Source of the DNA: Actinomycetota bacterium
Lineage (GTDB): Bacteria > Actinomycetota > Actinomycetes > Nanopelagicales > Nanopelagicaceae
Assembly: GCA_026392945.1 (NCBI GenBank)
Contig: JAPLBB010000052.1
Location: forward strand, 1 to 64,000
Reading direction: 5' to 3'
Length of the DNA stretch: 64,000 nt
A program made the position numbers and the translations under genes. The stretch's first letter is position 1. Each line of letters starts with the position of its first letter. Below, piece after piece: positions 26,550-36,084 of the stretch. The notes under the pieces were generated by a model. It was given only the letters and a program-made list of their open reading frames with translations, was not told where the DNA came from and did no database searches.

Positions 26550-27390
26550 CAAAATAAGAACCCACAAGCACTAGCGGAAGACCTAGTGCAATTCCAAGCG
26601 TTAATGGCTCTCCCAGTAAAATCACACCAAGTACAACTGCTACCGCAGTATTTAGATAGGTAACAAGGGAAGCTCTAGGAGGTCCAACCTCGGCAACTAC
26701 TTTAAAGAATAAAATAAATGCAACTGCCGTACATAAAATTCCTAGTCCTAATACTGAACTGATTGTTTCAATTGATGGTATTTCCTTAGGCCAGCTAATA
26801 ATGGCAAATGGCAGGTAAACAAAGGAAGTAATGATCATTGCCCAGGTATTCAAAGCCAACCCTGGAACCTCTGGAATCTTGCGATTAACCATATTTATCG
26901 CATAGGCGTATCCCATTGCGGCAAGAAGTACCATGCCAATTGAAATTATGTCTTGCCGTCCGCTTAGTGATTCAATTCCAACAACTGCTACTACGCCAAT
27001 AAAGCCGATGATTAATCCAAAGAGCCTAGATTTATGCCAAACCGTATGGTCACCAAATATTGAAGCAAGTATTGCTGCCCAAATTGGCACAGTTGCAACT
27101 AACAAGCCAGTCAGACCAGAGGTTATTTTTTGTTCAGCATTTGTGATCAAATACCAAGGGCCAATAAGTTCCGTAACTGTGTAAAGAATTAGTAAAGGCC
27201 AGTATTGCCTAGCAATAAAAAACGTTTTACGTTTTAAAGCAATCGGTAGCAAAACTATGCCACCGATTAGAACTCTTAAAAACACTATTGATGAGGGTGA
27301 CATCTCTTCTACTGCTACCTTTAGGAATAGGTATGGGATTCCCCAGAGAAAACCAAGCAACGCAAATTTACCCCAACCTGATTTAGTCAA
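26527..27390 (-). CDS. EamA-family (DMT) transporter
   Basis: This is a ten-helix drug/metabolite transporter with two EamA repeats, the first from residue 5 (LLGFLWGIPYLFLKVAVEEM) and the second from about 145. Members export amino acids, nucleobases or other metabolites; the substrate is unknown. It starts with TTG at 27390, directly abutting the upstream hydrolase stop codon, and shares its last 23 bases with era on the other strand. A second EamA transporter of different sequence is at 32369-33247. Confidence 0.85.
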   Translation of the reverse strand: MTKSGWGKFALLGFLWGIPYLFLKVAVEEMSPSSIVFLRVLIGGIVLLPIALKRKTFFIARQYWPLLILYTVTELIGPWYLITNAEQKITSGLTGLLVATVPIWAAILASIFGDHTVWHKSRLFGLIIGFIGVVAVVGIESLSGRQDIISIGMVLLAAMGYAYAINMVNRKIPEVPGLALNTWAMIITSFVYLPFAIISWPKEIPSIETISSVLGLGILCTAVAFILFFKVVAEVGPPRASLVTYLNTAVAVVLGVILLGEPLTLGIALGLPLVLVGSYFASRKVSR

Positions 27391-28329
27391 TTATTGTCCT
27401 CTTCCTAAAATTGCATTAATTTCAAAGGTGATATCTGAATAAAGTAAATATGCATCTTCAGTAACACCGCTTAAATTAAAGAAACCATGTATTTGGCCAC
27501 CATACTCCTTATATATAGCTGGCACAGAGCTTGTCACTAATTTTTGGTAATACTGCCTTGCATCATCAGTTAATGGGTCAAACTGGGCTGCAATCACAAT
27601 TGCCGGAGCAACCCCTTTAAGATCTGTTGCCCGAGCTGGAACCGCATACGGGTCGCTGTGATGCTCTGAATTCGTAAGATATTTATCCCAGAACCATCTC
27701 ATTGATTTAGTGGTTAAGCCAAAGCCTTCAGCAAATTCTGTCGCAGATGGATATTGCATTTGCATCTCATTGCAAGGATAAATCAATAATTGAAATGCCA
27801 ATGGAATCAACTTTGTATCTCTAGCTTTTAGTGCAACAGCGGAGGCTAAATTTCCACCTGCACTATCACCACCTACCCCAATCGATTCTGGATCTATGGA
27901 GAGCTCTTGCGCATGGCTTACCACCCACTCCAATGTTGCATAACAATCATTAAAAGGAGTTGGGTAGGGATGTTCTGGTGCTTTTTGATACTGGACGGCA
28001 ATGATTACAAAATTTCCACCCTTTGCAATACTTCGAAGAGCTGGCTCATAGATATCCAAAAAATTTAAAACCCAGCCGCCACCATGAAAGAAAACTAGTG
28101 CTGGTAGATTCTTTTCATCAGTTGGACGGTATATTCGAATTGGCAGATCAGCTGTAGGACCTGGAATAAATTTATGCTCAACTGCAAACAGATCTATTAA
28201 TGGTTGAGTCAAAGCAATATGGGTATGGGTATTTTTTCGAATCTCAGCTAACGGCGCTTGCCATACTGCAGGTAGCCCCAGTGCTGCCCGTTCAGCCAGG
28301 TGCTTGATGATCTCGGGTTTTAGTCCCAT
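27391..28329 (-). CDS. Alpha/beta hydrolase of the hormone-sensitive lipase (GDxG) type
   Basis: The 312-residue protein is a carboxylesterase-like enzyme with the oxyanion HGGGW motif (about residue 82) and the nucleophile elbow GDSAGG (about residue 155). A C-terminal Asp in FDPLTDD and the His in GQIHGFF complete the triad. Substrate unknown; small esters are likely. It is the first gene of a two-gene unit with the EamA transporter and has its own leaderless-type promoter. Confidence 0.88.
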   Translation of the reverse strand: MGLKPEIIKHLAERAALGLPAVWQAPLAEIRKNTHTHIALTQPLIDLFAVEHKFIPGPTADLPIRIYRPTDEKNLPALVFFHGGGWVLNFLDIYEPALRSIAKGGNFVIIAVQYQKAPEHPYPTPFNDCYATLEWVVSHAQELSIDPESIGVGGDSAGGNLASAVALKARDTKLIPLAFQLLIYPCNEMQMQYPSATEFAEGFGLTTKSMRWFWDKYLTNSEHHSDPYAVPARATDLKGVAPAIVIAAQFDPLTDDARQYYQKLVTSSVPAIYKEYGGQIHGFFNLSGVTEDAYLLYSDITFEINAILGRGQ

Positions 28330-28335
28330 TGCGGC

Positions 28336-28341
28336 AGAGTA
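28336..28341 (-). promoter_or_regulatory. -10 element of leaderless hydrolase promoter
   Basis: On the minus strand TACTCT ends 6 nt before the ATG at 28329. No ribosome-binding site is present. Confidence 0.5.
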
Positions 28342-28396
28342 GACTTAGCCGTCGGTGTTGACCAATTCAAAAAGATTTAAGGCTGGAGTTTTCTAA

Positions 28397-29422
28397 ATGC
28401 GTATTGGTGTTTTAACTGGTGGCGGAGATTGTCCTGGGTTAAACGCGGTTATTCGCGCCGTTGTTCGCAAGGGCGTCAAAGAGTACGGATATGAGTTCAT
28501 TGGCTTTCGTGATGGTTGGCGAGGACCACTTGAAGGTTTAACAATGAAGCTTGATATTGCTGCAACTCGTGGAATTTTGCCAAAGGGTGGAACAATTCTT
28601 GGTTCATCTAGAACCAATCCATTTAAAATTGAAGGCGGCGTTGAGAAAATAAAAGAGAATTTAGCAAATATGGGTATAGATGCTTTAATCGCAATTGGCG
28701 GTGAAGATACTTTAGGTGTTGCCACAAAGTTGGATTCACTTGGCGTTAAGGTAATTGGAGTTCCAAAAACTATTGATAATGATTTAAATAATACTGATTA
28801 CACATTTGGCTTTGATACGGCGGTAAATATTGCAGTTGAAGCAATTGATCGACTTCACACAACTGCAGAATCACACCACCGCGCTTTAATTGTTGAGGTT
28901 ATGGGTCGTCATGCCGGTTGGATTGCGCTGCACTCAGGACTTGCTGGTGGTGCTTCATGTATATTAATTCCCGAGGTTAAGTTTTCAGTTGAACAAGTTT
29001 GCAAATGGGTTGAATCAAGATTTGAGCAAAGTTATTCGCCAATCATTGTTATTGCCGAAGGTGCAATCCCACAAGATGGCGATATGGTTACCAAAGATCA
29101 AACCCTTGATTCATTTGGCCATGTTAAATTATCTGGAATCGGTGAGTGGTTGGCTGGTCAGATTGAATCTAGGACTGGCAAAGAGGCCCGCACATCAGTG
29201 TTAGGTCATATTCAAAGAGGTGGCACACCAACTGCATTTGATCGAGTGCTGGCTACTCGTTTTGGTTTGCATGCCATCACCGCTGTCCATGATGGTGATT
29301 GGGGCAAGATGGTTGCCCTACACGGCACAAAGATCGAACGGGTTCCGTTGGCATCTGCGACTACCAAATTAAAGATAGTTGATACACAACTCTATAAAGA
29401 GGCGGAGATCTTCTTTGGGTAA
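28397..29422 (+). CDS. pfp: 6-phosphofructokinase, pyrophosphate-dependent type
   Basis: This enzyme phosphorylates fructose-6-phosphate in glycolysis. The 341-residue protein begins MRIGVLTGGGDCPGLNAVIR. The phosphoryl-donor loop reads GGEDT and the next motif PKTIDND. In ATP-dependent enzymes the corresponding residues are Gly104 and Gly124; Asp and Lys there mark PPi-dependent enzymes, as in the actinobacterium Amycolatopsis methanolica, which this protein resembles closely from memory (VEVMGRHAGWIALHSGLAGG). A reversible PPi-linked step is therefore likely. A GGAG site 8 nt before the ATG sets the start. Confidence 0.92.
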   Translation: MRIGVLTGGGDCPGLNAVIRAVVRKGVKEYGYEFIGFRDGWRGPLEGLTMKLDIAATRGILPKGGTILGSSRTNPFKIEGGVEKIKENLANMGIDALIAIGGEDTLGVATKLDSLGVKVIGVPKTIDNDLNNTDYTFGFDTAVNIAVEAIDRLHTTAESHHRALIVEVMGRHAGWIALHSGLAGGASCILIPEVKFSVEQVCKWVESRFEQSYSPIIVIAEGAIPQDGDMVTKDQTLDSFGHVKLSGIGEWLAGQIESRTGKEARTSVLGHIQRGGTPTAFDRVLATRFGLHAITAVHDGDWGKMVALHGTKIERVPLASATTKLKIVDTQLYKEAEIFFG

Positions 29423-29464
29423 TGATGCGTGCTTAATTAGCCACATCAATCCCAATAGATTGCC

Positions 29465-29470
29465 TACCAT
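29465..29470 (+). promoter_or_regulatory. -10 element of leaderless DAHP synthase promoter
   Basis: TACCAT lies 6 nt before the ATG at 29477, with no ribosome-binding site between. Confidence 0.5.
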
Positions 29471-29476
29471 TATCTA

Positions 29477-30814
29477 ATGAGCGCTAACTCGATATTCAAA
29501 GCTGGGCTAGTTGCGGCCCAACAGCCGTCGTGGCCAGATCCTGCCGCAGTTAAATCTGCCGTATCTGAACTAGAGAGTTTTCCACCACTTGTATTCGCCG
29601 GTGAGTGTGACAATCTAAAAAAGCGCATCGCGGATGCTGCAGATGGACGTGCATTCTGGTTACAAGGCGGAGATTGTGCTGAGACATTTGCCGGGGCAAC
29701 TGCTGATTCAATTAGAAATCGAATTAAAACCATATTGCAGATGGCAGCAGTTCTTCAATATTTCTCATCCTTGCCAGTTGTAAAGGTCGGGCGAATGGCT
29801 GGACAGTTTGCTAAGCCACGTAGCAATAATGATGAAACTCGAGATGGTGTAACACTTCCGGCATACCGCGGGGACGCTGTTAATGATATTGAGTTCACTA
29901 AAGAGGCAAGAACTCCGAATCCAAAGCGATTGGTTCAGGTGTACAACACCTCAGCTGCGACATTAAATCTTGTGCGGGCATTTACCCAAGGTGGATTTGC
30001 AGATCTGCGCCAAGTTCATAGTTGGAATAAGGGTTTTGCTGCTGATGCCAGATTTAGCGCTCGCTATGAAGAGATGGCAAATGAAATTGGTCGCGCAATT
30101 CAGTTCATGCAATCTGCTGGTGTTGATCCAGAATCTTTTAAATCGGTTGATTTTTACTCAAGCCATGAAGCGTTGATTTTAGAATATGAGAAGGCTTTAA
30201 CAAGAATAGATTCGCGAACAAATAATCCCTATGATGTTTCAGCTCACTTTGTTTGGATTGGTGAGCGCACCAGACAATTAGATGGCGCTCATATGGATTT
30301 TGCTGAGAAAATTCACAATCCAATTGGCGTAAAGCTCGGACCAAAGACAACGGCTGAGGACGCACTTGCAATAATTAAGCGACTAAACCCAAGTAATGAA
30401 CCAGGACGTTTAACTTTTATTACTCGAATGGGTGCAGGAATTATTCGTGAAAAACTACCTGCTTTGGTAGAGGCTGTAACTAAATCTGGCGCTAAAGTTT
30501 TATGGGTTTGCGATCCAATGCATGGCAATACCTATGAGGCACCAAGCGGTTATAAGACTCGTAAATTTGATGATGTTATGGATGAAGTTCGTGGATTTTT
30601 TGAGGTCCATAAAAAGCTTGGTACGCACCCAGGCGGAATTCATATTGAATTAACTGGTGATGATGTTACAGAGTGTGTTGGCGGCGGTGAGCAAATTAGC
30701 CATGAAGATCTTGCAACACGATATGAAAGTGCCTGTGACCCGAGACTTAACCATACTCAGTCGCTGGAACTAGCATTTTTAGTTGCTGAGATGTTACGAG
30801 ATCATAAAAAATAA
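29477..30814 (+). CDS. aroG: Class II 3-deoxy-7-phosphoheptulonate (DAHP) synthase
   Basis: This enzyme joins phosphoenolpyruvate and erythrose-4-phosphate in the first step of the shikimate pathway. The 445-residue protein is of the class II (plant/actinobacterial) type: WLQGGDCAETF, VGRMAGQFAKPRS, the SHEALILEYE segment, the IGERTRQLDGAH motif and WVCDPMHGNT. The symbol follows actinobacterial usage (aroG). In mycobacteria the orthologue lies near the kinase gene pknL; here a PASTA kinase lies 3.3 kb away. Confidence 0.95.
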   Translation: MSANSIFKAGLVAAQQPSWPDPAAVKSAVSELESFPPLVFAGECDNLKKRIADAADGRAFWLQGGDCAETFAGATADSIRNRIKTILQMAAVLQYFSSLPVVKVGRMAGQFAKPRSNNDETRDGVTLPAYRGDAVNDIEFTKEARTPNPKRLVQVYNTSAATLNLVRAFTQGGFADLRQVHSWNKGFAADARFSARYEEMANEIGRAIQFMQSAGVDPESFKSVDFYSSHEALILEYEKALTRIDSRTNNPYDVSAHFVWIGERTRQLDGAHMDFAEKIHNPIGVKLGPKTTAEDALAIIKRLNPSNEPGRLTFITRMGAGIIREKLPALVEAVTKSGAKVLWVCDPMHGNTYEAPSGYKTRKFDDVMDEVRGFFEVHKKLGTHPGGIHIELTGDDVTECVGGGEQISHEDLATRYESACDPRLNHTQSLELAFLVAEMLRDHKK

Positions 30815-30840
30815 GTATTCCTTTTAGATCAAAATAGGAT

Positions 30841-30846
30841 TAACCT
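30841..30846 (+). promoter_or_regulatory. -10 element of leaderless ogt promoter
   Basis: TAACCT ends 6 nt before the GTG at 30853. Confidence 0.5.
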
Positions 30847-30852
30847 CAGTAG

Positions 30853-31344
30853 GTGCTTTCAAAGACTTCTTTTAAAACCCCAATCGGACAGCTTTATTTA
30901 ATCGCAGATCAGCAGATTTTATTAGCGGCTGGCTTTAGTGGCTTTGATGATTTAATACCAAGATTATCTCCGGCTGATTCTGTCAGGGAGATTGAACAAA
31001 TTACTGAGATTCCAGTAATTAGTGAACTTATTTCTGACTATTTCAGAGGTGATACTTCCTCACTAAATTCAATCAAAGTTCGCCAACCTGGTGCTCCTTT
31101 TTATCAATCAGTGTGGAAAGAGATGCGCAAGATTCCAGTTGGTAAAACTTGGTCATACTCAGAGCTAGCAAAACGGGCTGGCTCGGCGGGAGCTGTTAGG
31201 GCAGTTGGCACCGCATGTTCTACTAACTTAATTGCGGCAATAGTTCCTTGCCATCGAATTGTTAAAAGTGGTGGATCTCTTGGAAATTATGCTTATGGTG
31301 TTGAGGTTAAAGAGTGGCTATTAAAGCACGAGGGCGCGCTGTAG
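30853..31344 (+). CDS. ogt: Methylated-DNA--protein-cysteine methyltransferase
   Basis: This suicide repair protein transfers alkyl groups from O6-alkylguanine to its own cysteine. The 163-residue protein has a small N-terminal domain and the C-terminal active domain with SYSELAKRAGSAGAVRAVGTA and the acceptor cysteine in IVPCHRIV (about residue 135). It starts with GTG at 30853 on a probably leaderless mRNA. Its 3' end overlaps the convergent threonine-aldolase gene by 24 nt. Confidence 0.93.
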   Translation: MLSKTSFKTPIGQLYLIADQQILLAAGFSGFDDLIPRLSPADSVREIEQITEIPVISELISDYFRGDTSSLNSIKVRQPGAPFYQSVWKEMRKIPVGKTWSYSELAKRAGSAGAVRAVGTACSTNLIAAIVPCHRIVKSGGSLGNYAYGVEVKEWLLKHEGAL

Positions 31345-32376
31345 TAATTGAGGTAGTACTTGATTTACGGCTTCAATATCACCATCTGTTAGATCTAAAT
31401 GTGTAACGAGTCTTAAGTATTTCGGACCTAGCGCGCTAGCTAATACTCCTTTTTCCTTTAGCTGGGTAGACAAATCACTAGCAGTAATTTTTAATGAAGA
31501 GATATCTAATCCCACTATGTTTGTATCAACGGTGGATGGATCGATTAGCTTTGGTGCTACTGCATAAACTGCATCAGCTATTGATTTAGCACGTTTGTGA
31601 TCATCTTTTAGAAGAGGCAGATTGTTATCTAATGCATAGTGTCCGGCTGCAGCTAAAATTCCAGCCTGACGCATGCCTGCTCCATACCGCTTACGCCATT
31701 GACGGGCTTTTAATACCCGCTCCTTTGTAGAAACCATTAATGAACCAACTGGAGCACCAAGTCCTTTAGAAAGACAAACGCTTATAGTGTCAAAGTAGTT
31801 TCCATACTCTTTAAAATCTACTCCACTTGCAATATGAGCATTCCAAATTCTGGCACCATCTAGGTGCAGAAATATTCCAAGTTTTTCACTCTCTTGTCGT
31901 AATTTCTTTATTTCCTCAAGAGGTTGGACAGTACCGCCACCAAAGTTATGGGTATTCTCAACTGCAATTGCTGTAGTTGAAACAAGATATGGTCCGGAGT
32001 CTGGTCTTGCAATATTTAATGGATCATTAGCAGATAGAAGTCCTCGATTTGCTAGCCAAGTACGAGTTGTTATTCCGCTAAAAACTGCACCAGCACCTAA
32101 TTCCGCTCTAACAATATGTGAATTGGTCTCAGTAATTAATTCTTCACCAGGATTGACTAACATTCGAATTGATAACTGATTTGCTAATGAGCCGCTTGAG
32201 CAAAATAAGGCTGCTTCTTTACCAAATAATTGTGCGACTCTTTCTTCTAGTGAGTTTATAGTTGGGTCTTCACCATATACATCGTCACCAACAGGTGCTG
32301 ATGCCATTGCGTCACGCATTCCAACAGAAGGCTTAGTCACAGTGTCAGACCTAAGGTCAATTAACTGATTAGTCAT
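31321..32376 (-). CDS. ltaE: Low-specificity L-threonine aldolase
   Basis: This PLP enzyme cleaves threonine or allo-threonine to glycine and acetaldehyde. The 351-residue protein has the family start IDLRSDTVTKPSVGM, then GDDVYGEDPT, HLDGARIWNA, and the PLP lysine in CLSKGLGAPVGS. The beta-eliminating-lyase fold is complete. It overlaps the EamA gene upstream by 8 nt and is the last gene of the nfo-EamA-ltaE unit. Confidence 0.93.
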   Translation of the reverse strand: MTNQLIDLRSDTVTKPSVGMRDAMASAPVGDDVYGEDPTINSLEERVAQLFGKEAALFCSSGSLANQLSIRMLVNPGEELITETNSHIVRAELGAGAVFSGITTRTWLANRGLLSANDPLNIARPDSGPYLVSTTAIAVENTHNFGGGTVQPLEEIKKLRQESEKLGIFLHLDGARIWNAHIASGVDFKEYGNYFDTISVCLSKGLGAPVGSLMVSTKERVLKARQWRKRYGAGMRQAGILAAAGHYALDNNLPLLKDDHKRAKSIADAVYAVAPKLIDPSTVDTNIVGLDISSLKITASDLSTQLKEKGVLASALGPKYLRLVTHLDLTDGDIEAVNQVLPQLLQRALVL

Positions 32377-33247
32377 GGTGGAATGCTCTCACATCTTTTT
32401 TAGGGGCATCAGACCAAATTACAAGCCCCATTGCTGCCATTACCAGCATGCCGCCACTTATGATTTTTAAGGTTAGGGGGTCACTATTGAAATAAAGGCC
32501 GAAAATTACTGCGAATGGTGTTTCTGTGGCTAGCAATACACTAGCAGCGGTTGCACTCATTACTGATTGAGCTTTAGTTTGTACTAGAAACGCCAAGAAG
32601 GTCGCAAAAAATGCCGTAAATAAAACTGCTAACCATACAGACGAATCTGGTGGAAGTTGGAATCCATTTTTAAATGTAAATAGAGATGCCATCACGGCTA
32701 AAGTAGTTATTTGAATCAGAGTTAGAGCATAGGTATTTCCACCATCACTCCACTCGCCGAGAGCGACAAAATGAGCTCCATATAATATGGCTGAGATTAA
32801 AACTAATGTTTCACCTCGACCAATTGAAACTCCGTTGTAAGAGATCAAGAACAAACCAATAAATGCTAGTAGCACGGCTAGCCATTGGATTCTTATCACA
32901 TGTTTGCGAAGGATAATTAAAGAAATCAAAGGTGTAAAAACTAGGTATAGACCAGTAATGAAACCAGTATTTGAAACAGTTGTATTTGTAAGTCCAAAAG
33001 TTTGGAATATATATCCGCTGCCGAGCAGAACCCCAGCAAAAATTCCTCTAAGAATAAATCTCTTACTCAGCCCGCGCAGAGCAGTAGGTCGATACATAAA
33101 CATAAGTATTGATGCCAGGATGAATCTAGATGCTAAAAATGAGAATACATCTTGTTTTTCTAGGGAGTCTTTCATGACTACAAAAGATCCACCCCATATG
33201 GCTGCAGTAGCTAGCATTGCTAGATAAAGCATGTTCCTACTTTTCAT
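32369..33247 (-). CDS. EamA-family (DMT) transporter
   Basis: This ten-helix exporter has two EamA repeats. It starts MKSRNMLYLAMLATAAIWGGSFVVMKDSL and contains the paired motif TNTTVSNTGFITGLYLVFTP. It overlaps endonuclease IV by 4 nt and threonine aldolase by 8 nt, so the three are translated together. Being beside threonine aldolase, export of an amino acid such as threonine or serine is a reasonable guess but is not shown by sequence. Confidence 0.85.
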   Translation of the reverse strand: MKSRNMLYLAMLATAAIWGGSFVVMKDSLEKQDVFSFLASRFILASILMFMYRPTALRGLSKRFILRGIFAGVLLGSGYIFQTFGLTNTTVSNTGFITGLYLVFTPLISLIILRKHVIRIQWLAVLLAFIGLFLISYNGVSIGRGETLVLISAILYGAHFVALGEWSDGGNTYALTLIQITTLAVMASLFTFKNGFQLPPDSSVWLAVLFTAFFATFLAFLVQTKAQSVMSATAASVLLATETPFAVIFGLYFNSDPLTLKIISGGMLVMAAMGLVIWSDAPKKDVRAFHHD

Positions 33248-34113
33248 TTCTTATCTCGCATCTTTTTAAGCAGTGCTACTTCACTTCCGTGTTCAGGTTC
33301 TGCTCCGGGTGTCTCTAAAATCAGCGGCGCATTAGCTATTGCCGGGTGGGAGAGTAGCTCTGCAAATGGCTTGGTGCCGATTTCGCCCTTACCAATATTT
33401 TGATGGCGGTCCTTTAAATTTCCACAAATGTCCATTGAATCATTTACGTGGATTAATTTAATTCTCTCAATCCCCACAATTTTTACCAACAAATCTAAAG
33501 TTTCAGTCATGCCACCTGGCTTTTTAATGTCATGGCCAGCTGCAAACACATGGCAGGTGTCTAGACAAACACCAACTTTTGGGTGCCAATCAAGTGCATC
33601 GAAGTATTTAGTTAGATCGTCAAGTTTTTTAACAAGTGATTGACCCTGTCCAGCGGTTGGCTCGAGCAACAACCAAGGGTCGTCATCTTTAAGATTATTC
33701 AGGATCGGCATTACACCTTCATGGATTTGCTTCCACGCTTGGTCAATATGCGACTCATCAACTGCTGAACCAGTGTGGACTACAACTCCATTTGCACCGA
33801 TCTCCTGACCTCGCTTCAATGAATATGCAGTAGCAGCAAGTGAGTTTTCATAAGTTGAGACTGTTGGTGAGCCTAAATTAATTAAAAATGATGCGTGCAC
33901 ATATGGCTTAATGTCATGCTCATTAGTTTTTGCTTTAAATGCTTCATCCATTGCAGGGTTCGGTGCTGAGGTTGCCCAAGTTCGTGGACTAGATGCAAAG
34001 ACTTGAATGGTTTCAGCTTTAATTGTTAATGCATATTCAATGGAACGGGTAGCCATACCGCCGGATGTAGGCACATGTGCACCAATTCGAATCGAGCTTT
34101 TAGCAGCGGCCAT
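33244..34113 (-). CDS. nfo: Endonuclease IV (AP endonuclease)
   Basis: Nfo cuts 5' of abasic sites in base-excision repair using three zinc ions. The 289-residue TIM-barrel protein shows RIGAHVPTSGGMATRSIEYA, YVHASFLINLGSP, VVVHTGSAV, LLEPTAGQG, CLDTCHVFAAGHD and IHVNDSMD; the usual His, Glu and Asp metal ligands are visible. It is 33 nt downstream of the kinase gene but has a leaderless-type -10 of its own. Confidence 0.95.
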   Translation of the reverse strand: MAAAKSSIRIGAHVPTSGGMATRSIEYALTIKAETIQVFASSPRTWATSAPNPAMDEAFKAKTNEHDIKPYVHASFLINLGSPTVSTYENSLAATAYSLKRGQEIGANGVVVHTGSAVDESHIDQAWKQIHEGVMPILNNLKDDDPWLLLEPTAGQGQSLVKKLDDLTKYFDALDWHPKVGVCLDTCHVFAAGHDIKKPGGMTETLDLLVKIVGIERIKLIHVNDSMDICGNLKDRHQNIGKGEIGTKPFAELLSHPAIANAPLILETPGAEPEHGSEVALLKKMRDKK

Positions 34114-34119
34114 TTGGTG

Positions 34120-34125
34120 AGCCTA
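34120..34125 (-). promoter_or_regulatory. -10 element of leaderless nfo promoter
   Basis: On the minus strand TAGGCT ends 6 nt before the ATG at 34113. Confidence 0.5.
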
Positions 34126-34146
34126 CCTGAAGTTGGCTTACTTACT

Positions 34147-36048
34147 CTATCGAAGAGTAATAGTGACTACTGTGCCCTGCTTAACTTTACTGCCAATAGC
34201 CGGAGTGATGTTATTTACCTTTCCAGAACCCTTTGCACTAACTTTCAATCCAAGATTTTCCAGGTCGATACTTGCATCATTTTTATTCTTACCTAATACA
34301 TTTGGAACAAAAACAAACTCAGGTCCTTTTGATATGACTAACGCGATTTTACTTCCCTTACCAATTAGGTCAGATTTTTCTGGAGTTTGAGTTATAACCT
34401 GACCCTTAAAAATATTGTCACTAAAACTATATTTAACGTTTACATCAAACCCTAAATCATTTAGTTCAGAAAGTGCCTGCTCTCCACCTTTACCGACATA
34501 AGATGAAAGTGTTATCTGTTCAATTCCTTTGCTTACAACCAGGTTGACTATTGATTTACTTTTCACTTCGCTGCCTTCTTTTGGGTCACTTGAAATTACA
34601 AACCCAGCAGCAATTTTCATATCAAAGCTTTCAGATATTTGACCAACGGTTAATCCGAGGTCAGATATCTGTCCGGATGCCACATCTGGTGTTATTCCTT
34701 GCAACACGGGAATAACAATCCTTTCTTTACCTTTTGAAACAACTAGCCCAACAGTCCCAGATGGGGATATCTTACCGCCTCCACCTGGTTTGGTAGAAAT
34801 AATCTTTCCCTTTGCAACATCTTCACTAAATACCTCTTCAACAACTTCAACAGCTAACCCAAGATCATCTAAATTACTCTTGGCTTCACTCTGGCTCATC
34901 CCCACTAGTGATGGAACAGAAATTTTTCCAGCATTAGATATTTTATAACTCCCAAAAAGAACTATTACTAGCAAAAATAGAGCGATAATTCGATTTCTGC
35001 GCACTCTTCTAGAAACCTTGCGTTTTTTGGTTCTAATTGAGTCTTCTGGTTTAGAAACGTTAATTGGTTTGGAGGATATTAATTGAGAAGTTTTCTCCTT
35101 TAACCCATCAAAAGCAGATGTAACAGAGACTTTTCCTCTTTTACTTTTCTTGATCGCAATTGGTGGTAAATCAAGTTCCAAGCTCATCTGGCGGCGCTTT
35201 GGATCGATATGGGCCTGGATCTCTTTTAATCTATTTAGCAATTCTTCTGCATTACTCGGTCGATGATCTGGATTAGGTGCGGTAGTTTCATAAACCAACT
35301 CTGCTAAGGAAGCAGGAATAGCGGCGTTTATTGTTTGTATATTCGGAATTCGATCATTGACATGTCGATATGCAATTTGAATTGGCGTTTCACCACTGTA
35401 TGGTTTTGAGCCCGTAAGCATCTCAAATAGAACAATTCCAACAGCATAGATATCACTTCTGGCATCTGCTACTCCTCGCTGAACCTGTTCTGGTGATAAA
35501 TAAGAAACACTTCCAAGGACAACACTTGATTCCACAGTCATGGTTTGTCCCATCGCCATATTCCTGGCTAAACCGAAATCAGCAACTTTAATTCGACCAT
35601 CTTTTGAGATTAAAATATTTTCTGGCTTGATATCACGATGAATTATTCCAATCTTATGCGCAGCAGCTAGGGCACTAAGCACCGGATTGATAAGTTGAAA
35701 AGTTTGCTCAACTGTTATTGAACCATTTTCATTTAAGTAATCTCGAAGAGTACTTCCTTCGACCAACTCCATCACAAGAAATACTGCGGGCGGTCCGCCT
35801 TCATTCCAGCCCTGGTCTTGAATCGAAACAATATTTGGGTGTGACAGTGCAGCAGTTGCTTTAGCTTCTTTTATAAATCTTGAGACAAATGCTTCATCAT
35901 TAGCTAAATGGGCATGCATGATTTTTACTGCTACCGGTCGATCTAGGCGAGAATCTAAGCCAGCATAAATTGTTGCCATACCGCCAGATGCAATCTGTCG
36001 CTGCAATAGGTAGCGATTATCAATTAGCTCACCAGTTAAGTCAGACAC
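34147..36048 (-). CDS. Transmembrane Ser/Thr protein kinase with four PASTA domains
   Basis: This PknB-type kinase phosphorylates proteins in response to cell-wall fragments sensed outside. Residues 10-275 form the kinase: loop ASGGMATIY (the first glycine is Ala), catalytic Lys in AVKIM, IHRDIKPEN, ADFGLA and SVSYLSPEQ. A basic juxtamembrane stretch leads to one membrane helix (about 348-368). Four PASTA repeats follow, each beginning near VPSLVG, IPVLQG, LSSYVG and VPNVLG. It is not in the usual rodA-pbpA cluster. GTG start; probably leaderless. Confidence 0.93.
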   Translation of the reverse strand: MSDLTGELIDNRYLLQRQIASGGMATIYAGLDSRLDRPVAVKIMHAHLANDEAFVSRFIKEAKATAALSHPNIVSIQDQGWNEGGPPAVFLVMELVEGSTLRDYLNENGSITVEQTFQLINPVLSALAAAHKIGIIHRDIKPENILISKDGRIKVADFGLARNMAMGQTMTVESSVVLGSVSYLSPEQVQRGVADARSDIYAVGIVLFEMLTGSKPYSGETPIQIAYRHVNDRIPNIQTINAAIPASLAELVYETTAPNPDHRPSNAEELLNRLKEIQAHIDPKRRQMSLELDLPPIAIKKSKRGKVSVTSAFDGLKEKTSQLISSKPINVSKPEDSIRTKKRKVSRRVRRNRIIALFLLVIVLFGSYKISNAGKISVPSLVGMSQSEAKSNLDDLGLAVEVVEEVFSEDVAKGKIISTKPGGGGKISPSGTVGLVVSKGKERIVIPVLQGITPDVASGQISDLGLTVGQISESFDMKIAAGFVISSDPKEGSEVKSKSIVNLVVSKGIEQITLSSYVGKGGEQALSELNDLGFDVNVKYSFSDNIFKGQVITQTPEKSDLIGKGSKIALVISKGPEFVFVPNVLGKNKNDASIDLENLGLKVSAKGSGKVNNITPAIGSKVKQGTVVTITLR

Positions 36049-36054
36049 AACGAA

Positions 36055-36060
36055 AGTTTA
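36055..36060 (-). promoter_or_regulatory. -10 element of leaderless kinase promoter
   Basis: On the minus strand TAAACT ends 6 nt before the GTG at 36048. The pnuC-kinase transcript ends just upstream in a T-rich run. Confidence 0.5.
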
Positions 36061-36084
36061 GAGAAAAAAACTTAAAATTAGAGT

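Noticed and set aside
30815-30852. Terminator between DAHP synthase and ogt
   Set aside because: The imperfect palindrome around GATC (ATTCC...GGAT) has mismatches next to the loop and no T-run; it overlaps the ogt promoter region.
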